From Siphonodentalium dalli (taxonomy: Eukaryota > Mollusca > Scaphopoda > Gadilida > Siphonodentaliidae), in assembly GCA_032622095.1 (NCBI GenBank), contig CP136068.1:16473729-16537728 (forward strand): a stretch of 64,000 bases of DNA, read 5' to 3'. The stretch's first letter is position 1; each line of letters opens with the position of its first letter. Under the pieces are notes generated by a model that saw only the letters and a program-made list of their open reading frames with translations, was not told the origin of the DNA and searched no databases. Below, one piece after another: positions 58,722 to 64,000 of this stretch. The position numbers and the translations under genes are program-made.

Positions 58722-60901
58722 CTGAAGATACATTAAAATTATAACTAGATAAATCATAGAAATAAAATACTCAAGGGATAGAAATTATATTATAACTAGG
58801 GGATTGCCCGTCAAAATGACGGGTATATAAATGTTATTCGTTACTTTCTGCTCTCCGCGGCCATGAACACATTATTATTTATATATTAGCAATTGATTGG
58901 TCACACTTCTCTTTCACCGGAGGCGCGTGGGAACACTTTATTGAACTAAAGCTGTATTTAGGCCGTGGTCCAAATTTGGTCTACATTGCACGCATGGCTG
59001 AAAAGTACTAAGCGCGCCAAAAGCGTGACCGAGTTATACACATACAAACACAAACAGACGACGGTTTTTATATATATAGATGTTTAAAGTTTGATGACAA
59101 TTTTAAATTTCACTATTATAGTTAAAACTTCACAAACTTTTTTCCTGAAAGTTAATATGTCTCCCTAAAAAAGTAACAAATTGTTGACAGAATAAATGCT
59201 ACACTGTTTTTTATTATGTCACTGGCTCTGCTCGCATTCACCCAGTGACCTCATTTGAACAAATCTGAACCATAGTCACACAAGGACCCTTTATACCAAA
59301 TATGAAGCCATTGGGTTAGTTATGGTCCTTGCTTTACAACTATTTGACCTGGTGACCTCATTTGAACAAATCGTCTCAGGTGAGCTAAAAATGTCGTTTG
59401 CATAATAAGAATCATATAACTTACCCCTGATACATCTCTCAAAGTCAATGACAATCAGGACATCTCTATTTGGCTCTGTAAGTGTTAGACAAGAATATAG
59501 CTATCTATCTACACACATCTATCACATGTATAATCATCCTTCTATCCTGATTTATGAACATAATTCACAATCATTTAAATTCAACTTTGGTATAACTAAA
59601 TTGAAAGTGGATAAAGTTTCACTCTAATACCCCTAGAAACATAAATGAATGATACAAATTTTAAGTGTTATGCTTTCGAGCAAAATTTGTTCCCTAGGCA
59701 TACCAAAATCATTTAAATGTGGCAAATTCCCACCATTTAATGGGGAAGTTGGGGAAGCATAACATAAAATATATGTTATGTAACATATGTTGATATTCAA
59801 GATTTATAACTCAATCGGATATTTTATGATATTTTTAGCGATAGTACAATCATTGCAATGTACTTACCACGTTCACAATTCCTTGATTCCTGCATGTGGA
59901 TATGCCTTCTGTGTATAAGCTTCAGTCCCTAAAACGAGCAAACGTCTTATAACATAACTGATATAATGAATTTTAATGAGTAATTAACAATTTTGAAGCA
60001 ACTTTAAACTAAAAATGAAGTAGGTGTACCTACCACTGACGGGAGTTGCGTCCAGAGGGGTTCAACTAGAGGACCCTTGCAATTTATCGGCCCCTTCGGG
60101 CACCCCTTAACATATTTAGGTCATATAAAGAGAGTTGTCGGGTCTCCCCACACACCCCAACCTAATGCAAAATTGTCAACCCTGGTCCCATGCCATTTCT
60201 CGACACAGGTCAACAAAACACAAATTGACCCCACCCCCAATAATACTCAAAAACACATTGGTAACTGAACAAATACAACATGTGCCCAGTTTAATGCACC
60301 GGATAAGTTGATAATACAATGCTTTGGAACTTCCCCTTTCAAACGGTATATATTTCATATACCGGCCAAAATATCTGTATGTGATCTGGGGGTTCGAAAA
60401 TTAAGTTGGCCTAAGGGCCTTTAAGTATCATACTAAAGCAATATAATCTCACTGAAACTCAGAAACAATTGAAAACAAGAGCTGTACATGATAGAAGCTA
60501 GTAAATGCTGAATGCACTGTATTGAATCACACATCACAATTATTTGATATAAAAAGACCATTCTGCAAATCTAGTCTTTGATATTATTAGATACCGTACA
60601 TGTTAGGCTATGTCAAGCATTCAAATTATTGGGCATTGTGATATTCATAATTGTTGACAAATGGATGAATGTCAACTGTTTAATGAACTGCATGTTTTAA
60701 TCACCATACATGCAAATCATGCTTTTTTCCTGAAACAAACGTGGTTATTATATACATTTAAATTACATGTATCACAATAGTGATGGCCTAGCAATAATGA
60801 TGTCAGGTTACCTTCATCAACTGTCAACATTTGAAAATTGTCATCACCATGCCTCAGGATCTTTAATACAAGTATTGCCAAATCTGATAAATAGATAACA
60901 C
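58591..60901 (-). CDS. 3' end of an unrecognised multi-exon gene (five exons, gene model)
   Basis: Exons 60901-60812 (90 nt), 60065-60034 (32), 59928-59868 (61), 59475-59425 (51) and 58721-58591 (131, ending TAA) join in one frame of 120 residues plus stop. Phases are 1, 0, 1, 1, every intron is GT-AG, and donors include two perfect GTAAGT sites. The peptide runs YLSDLAILVLKILRHGDDNF, QMLTVDE, EPLWTQLPSVG, LKLIHRRHIHMQESRNCER, PNRDVLIVIDFERCIR, NNCFRPHEGRVIVTTKELIE, KHFKCVIDSSRAIQLF. The alternating hydrophobic strand DVLIVIDFE and helix-like first exon suggest a globular intracellular protein. No family is recognised. The 5' exons are not found and may lie beyond the LINE at 62-63.5 kb. Introns hold two dispersed repeats. 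Confidence 0.55.
58795..59088 (+). mobile_element. non-autonomous retroposon-like repeat in intron of the minus-strand gene
   Basis: It begins CTAGGGGATTGCCCGTCAAA with an internal CCCGTCAAAATGACGGG hairpin and ends ACAAACAGACGACGG then TTTTTATATATATAGATG. The TATATATAGAT tail and the CCCG start resemble widespread 3' ends of RTE-like or SINE repeats in invertebrates. The family name is not certain. Confidence 0.55.
59215..59395. mobile_element. dispersed repeat, inverse of the 43740-43975 family
   Basis: CACCCAGTGACCTCATTTGA appears twice (CCTGGTGACCTCATTTGAAC at 59347), with TATACCAAATATGAAGCCAT between them. Confidence 0.75.
59425..59475 (-). CDS. minus-strand gene, exon D
   Basis: The acceptor AACACTTACAG and donor GTAAGT bound a 51-nt symmetrical phase-1 exon encoding PNRDVLIVIDFERCIR. 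Strong splice sites on both sides. Confidence 0.68.
59868..59928 (-). CDS. minus-strand gene, exon C
   Basis: The acceptor CTCGTTTTAG and donor GTAAGT bound 61 nt (phase 0 to 1) encoding GLKLIHRRHIHMQESRNCER. The other two frames contain stops. Confidence 0.55.
60034..60065 (-). CDS. minus-strand gene, exon B (32 nt)
   Basis: A micro-exon between GGTCCTCTAG and GTAGGT, phase 1 to 0, encoding EPLWTQLPSV. It is needed to reconcile the phases of exons A and C. This is the weakest member of the chain because of its size. Confidence 0.42.
60812..60901 (-). CDS. minus-strand gene, exon A
   Basis: The acceptor AAAAACTGTAG precedes 90 nt, symmetrical phase 1-1, encoding VIYLSDLAILVLKILRHGDD then NFQMLTVDE. 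The donor GTAACC is a sub-optimal GT site. The helix-like LAILVLKIL and acidic GDD turn are plausible protein. Confidence 0.6.
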
Positions 60902-60977
60902 CTACAGTTTTTGTTTGAATACCAATATTATTTATCAGATAAATCAACAAAATCAATCACAGTTTTATATATATATG

Positions 60978-61075
60978 CAGCCCTTGAAATTGGCCACGGA
61001 AATGAGCAACATATGGCCTCTAACATGCCACAGCATTAAATTTGCCATGGGAAATGTTTCCTAATTTCGAGGGCT
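60978..61075. repeat. hairpin MITE-like repeat
   Basis: AGCCCTTGAAATTGGCCACG and the inverse ending CTAATTTCGAGGGCT bracket about 60 bp that also pairs partially (GGCCTC, GCCATGGGAAA). Confidence 0.7.
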
Positions 61076-61092
61076 AATACATGTAACGTTAT

Positions 61093-61200
61093 TTAAGAAA
61101 TGGATGTTGATTTGCTTGCACAATGCATTCCATAGAGTACGGATGCAAGTTGGTCTGACATTTTGTGTGGAACGCAAAATCAACATCCATTACTTATATT
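61093..61200. repeat. imperfect inverted repeat, ~108 bp
   Basis: TAAGAAATGGATGTTGATTT and AAATCAACATCCATTACTTA face each other around a unique centre. Confidence 0.72.
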
Positions 61201-62130
61201 TACACTCAAATGACAGATGCGCCCATTCCAACGTTATTTTCGTAGCTCGGTGCGGGTTGCGTCGACACAAAAATGGATGAAAGTTGGGGTCAGCGTGCGA
61301 TGTCATGTGAAGTAATATCGACCAAACAAAATCCTACATTCATGTTCCATGTACAGTACGAATGCATGTGTGAGTGTAAATATTAAACTCTTATTATTAT
61401 GCCTGTCAGGGCATCTTGATCTATCTAATTTCTATTCTGATGAGTAACGGATTAATCAGATCTGGCAAATGTGAGAATACAGCTACTATAGCTGTATTCA
61501 GCTATATATTCTACTTTCAAACCAGATAATAAACTAGAGGCCCTAATTTGCGAATCAAATTAGGGTCACCCTATTATACAGTCACTATCAGTATCATACT
61601 ATCAACCAATTATAGAAACCTTACTTAATTATGTTCTGATAAAGTGTAAGTGTTGCAATTTATCGACAGCAATTTTGATAATTAATTGCCATTTCAAATC
61701 AGGCATACCAGCTGCGAAAATTGAAAATAAACACTCAATTTTCATTAAAAAGTCAATCTAAAAGAGCAAACTTTATGATGTGTGTGTGCCAGTGATCCAG
61801 ACGACCAGAGGAATTTCTATGGGCACTCCGCAAGATCACTGTTCCTGAAGATTACCAAATTAAAGGCGCAGGCAAAATGACTGTAATTTAAATTAGCAAT
61901 TTTAGGGCTGGTTAAGTGGGAATTTTGAATTCACGAATGTCCTTCAAAGGCTTCTTGTCAGCATAGTGACAGAAATAAAAGTGACTGAAAACTGAAAATT
62001 TACTACTAAAATGAATGGCCATTGTCCACCTGAGAATGAGACTACATGTAGTTTAAATTTATGACATGTTTACACTGTGACTTACAGGTTTATTTGTAAT
62101 GTAACAAAATAATAAGAATTACATTACTAA
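61201..62130. other. no supported gene; hairpin at 61540-61565
   Basis: CCCTAATTTGCGAATCAAATTAGGG-type hairpin within a CTAGAGGCCCTAATTTG repeat. Two minus-strand stretches near 61970 and 61710 look faintly exon-like but lack donors of suitable phase. Confidence 0.45.
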
Positions 62131-63534
62131 TTAGCCATACAAACATCTGTATCTGTCTGTATCTGTATGTAGTTCGGTGTAGTAGCCTTGATTTGGCTGT
62201 AGGTTCACCGTTGGACGAATTAAGCTGTCAATGTTGTTATTGATGTTGTATTACATGCTCTGTCCATATCCTCCAGGTGGTTCCATTCGATGATTGTTTT
62301 CACAAAGAATGAGTTCTTATATTGAGCCGTGTTTGTCCTTGTTGTTTCGTAAGAAAGTTAGTTGGTACACTCACGTGACTCAATAATGTTTGTTGTCTCA
62401 AATCCTGGGAATTTTTTAGCAGTGATTTTTCGTTTGTCCTTGCTTCTTGGTGTTAATATGTCATGTGTATGGATAGCCGGAACCGACCCCTCTACTATCT
62501 TACTAAACAGTGTCATCGTTTTCACTTCTCTTATCTTCTTTGGCGTTAACCCTTCTGTTTCCATCAATTCTGTGACTGCACCTTTTTCACTGATTTTGTA
62601 ATTGCTGGTAATGAATCTTGCAGCTTTTTTTCTGTACCCTTTCGATGTTGTCGATGTCCTTCTGCAAGTATGGATACCATATTTCTGCCCCGTATTCGAG
62701 TGTAGATCTTACCATGGACTCGTATGCCAGTTTATTGTGTTTCTTATCGGCTTTGCTGAAGTTTCGTTTAAGGAATCCCAAGGTGTTGTTGGCTCTTTTG
62801 GCAATTTTATTTTGCATGGGATGACCAGGTTAGGTTGTTGGTAAAAGTCAGTCCTAGATATGGTATTTCATCTACTGACTGAAGAATGTGATTGTCTAGT
62901 TGGTACATGTGGGTTGATTTGCCCTTTGTAGACATGGTGTAGGATTGTTTTGCATTGAAAAGCATCCCCTTGGTCGGCCCATTTTTCTAACGGGGAGAGG
63001 TCTTTCTGTAGTGCATGGTGGTCTGACTGGTCTCTGACCTCTCTATAGAGGAGGCAATTGTCTACAAATAGTTTTACCTCTGAGGTTATGGCTTTCGGTA
63101 GGTCGTTCACATGATAAAGGAATAGTAGTGGTCCCAGTACTAATCCCTGTGGTACTCCGGACTCCACGGGTACGTTTGGTGACACTTCTCCTTCGAGTAC
63201 CACTCTCATCTCTCCCATTTGTGGGTTGTGCCAATTATGCCATAATTCTGCAGCTTGTATAGGAGGCCCTTGTCACTGTGTGGCACTGTATCGAAGGCCT
63301 TTGAAAAGTCAAGGATGGCTATACATGTATCTGTTTGTATGTTTTTGTTAGATCATCTGTGACATTGACTAGCTGTGTGTCGCATGGGTGGCCAGATCTG
63401 GAACCGTGGTTTTTGTCGGTCAGTATCTTATGTTCATCCAGGTGGTCTCTTTTGTGCCTACAGATGATGTGTTCTAGAATTTTGCAGGGTACCGATGTGA
63501 GTGAGACTGGGCGGTAGTTTTAACATAGTATTAA
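62131..63534 (-). pseudogene. degenerate LINE (jockey/CR1-like) reverse transcriptase
   Basis: Reading the minus strand: CKILEHIICRHKRDHLDEHK followed by ILTDKNHG (RT block 2), a decayed LDFSKAFDTVPH block, ESGVPQGLVLGPLLFLYHVN and DLPKAI (the PQG block), then KLFVDNCLLYR, where the catalytic FADD is changed to FVDN. Further on come RANNTLGFLKRNFSK, STLEYGAEIWYPYLQKDIDN and EGLTPKKIREVKTMTLFSKI, the ORF2 C-terminal signature, ending with FFVKTIIEWNHL near 62270. Several frameshifts and the lost catalytic Asp show it is dead. The 5' part (endonuclease) is missing. Confidence 0.85.
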
Positions 63535-64000
63535 TTTACTCACATCCTGTTTGAATATACACCCAAAGACGTACTAACCGTATATATCTGAATTCATCAT
63601 TGCATGAATTTATTATTAATCTAGTATTTATTTATAATTTATTAAAACCCCGCAAAGTTCCCTCGTAACTAACTGCCTTAAAAACAATCTGCGCGCTAAG
63701 AAGGTAAATAAGACAGCGCCGGAAGTTAACGGCGGGTGCTATGGCGCACACATCGAGTTATCGTTCCTGAATGGCATAACCGCATTTCAAGATATCCCGA
63801 GTTGCGTGAGGATAACTACATTACATAGGATGTTTATCTTTGTTTAGGGTCTAAGTGCGACCCCAATGTTGAATACGTTAGAGTTCCAGGAGTTGTTGAC
63901 ACCTCCAATGTTTAACGTTGTTTAAGAGGGTCTGAGTGCACCACCGCAGCAAATTGTTTGGAATTTGTGGACATGTCACATATCTGATGTTTATAATTTT
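63535..64000. other. no gene recognised
   Basis: AT-rich, with a repeated GTCTAAGTGCGACCCCAATG/GTCTGAGTGCACCACCGCAG pair (63849 and 63931) and shared AATGTTGAATACGTT/AATGTTTAACGTTG words. No exon seen. Confidence 0.45.

Overview
The window is eukaryotic and intron-bearing: AT-rich, without operons, full of diverged transposons, minisatellites and satellites, with a few short exons carrying consensus GT/AG splice sites. The very frequent TACATGTA and ACCGGTAC words, together with Penelope-like, Ty3/gypsy and LINE debris, suggest a marine invertebrate, most likely a mollusc (bivalve-like) or another lophotrochozoan. This is inference; no ribosomal, mitochondrial or conserved marker gene is present to fix the species.

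Three things look protein-coding. (1) A plus-strand immunoglobulin-superfamily gene can be assembled from five exons at 10308-48998: signal peptide, one V-like Ig domain, a second Ig domain split over two exons, and a transmembrane exon with a six-residue tail. Every junction agrees in phase and the joined frame is 747 nt (248 residues plus stop). Its first intron, about 29.4 kb, holds most of the mobile DNA. (2) A minus-strand gene occupies 60901-58591: five small exons with compatible phases, the 3' end of an unrecognised protein whose 5' part is not found. (3) The transposon genes, chiefly an uninterrupted 654-codon Penelope-like reverse transcriptase (20159-18195, minus) and a 216-codon ORF upstream of it.

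Layout. 1-688: 32-bp minisatellite, then a foldback palindrome. 1.8-6.0 kb: decayed minus-strand Ty3/gypsy element, domains in order Gag zinc knuckle, protease, RT, RNase H, integrase. 6.0-10.3 kb: mostly unannotated. 10.3-39.8 kb: intron 1 of the Ig gene, containing an inverted-repeat element, a ~160-bp satellite, CCGCGG-module elements, a head-to-head pair of Penelope-like copies (one torn apart by a 10.3-kb block of nested repeats), a TIR element whose ends are 16-bp tandem repeats, G-run elements, and possible minus-strand exons. 39.8-49.0 kb: remaining Ig exons, a 31-bp minisatellite, LINE and gypsy scraps. 49.6-53.6 kb: LINE fragment, ~110-bp satellite, foldback palindrome, broken SGNH-hydrolase-like ORF. 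55.1 kb: third foldback palindrome. 56.9-58.5 kb: CTAG-rich satellite. 58.6-60.9 kb: minus-strand gene. 62.1-63.5 kb: decayed minus-strand LINE.

The items most worth following are the Penelope-like pair with its inverted leader repeats and extra ORF, the tail-less two-Ig receptor whose first domain lacks both canonical cysteines, the unidentified minus-strand gene, and the foldback palindromes that share architecture but not sequence.
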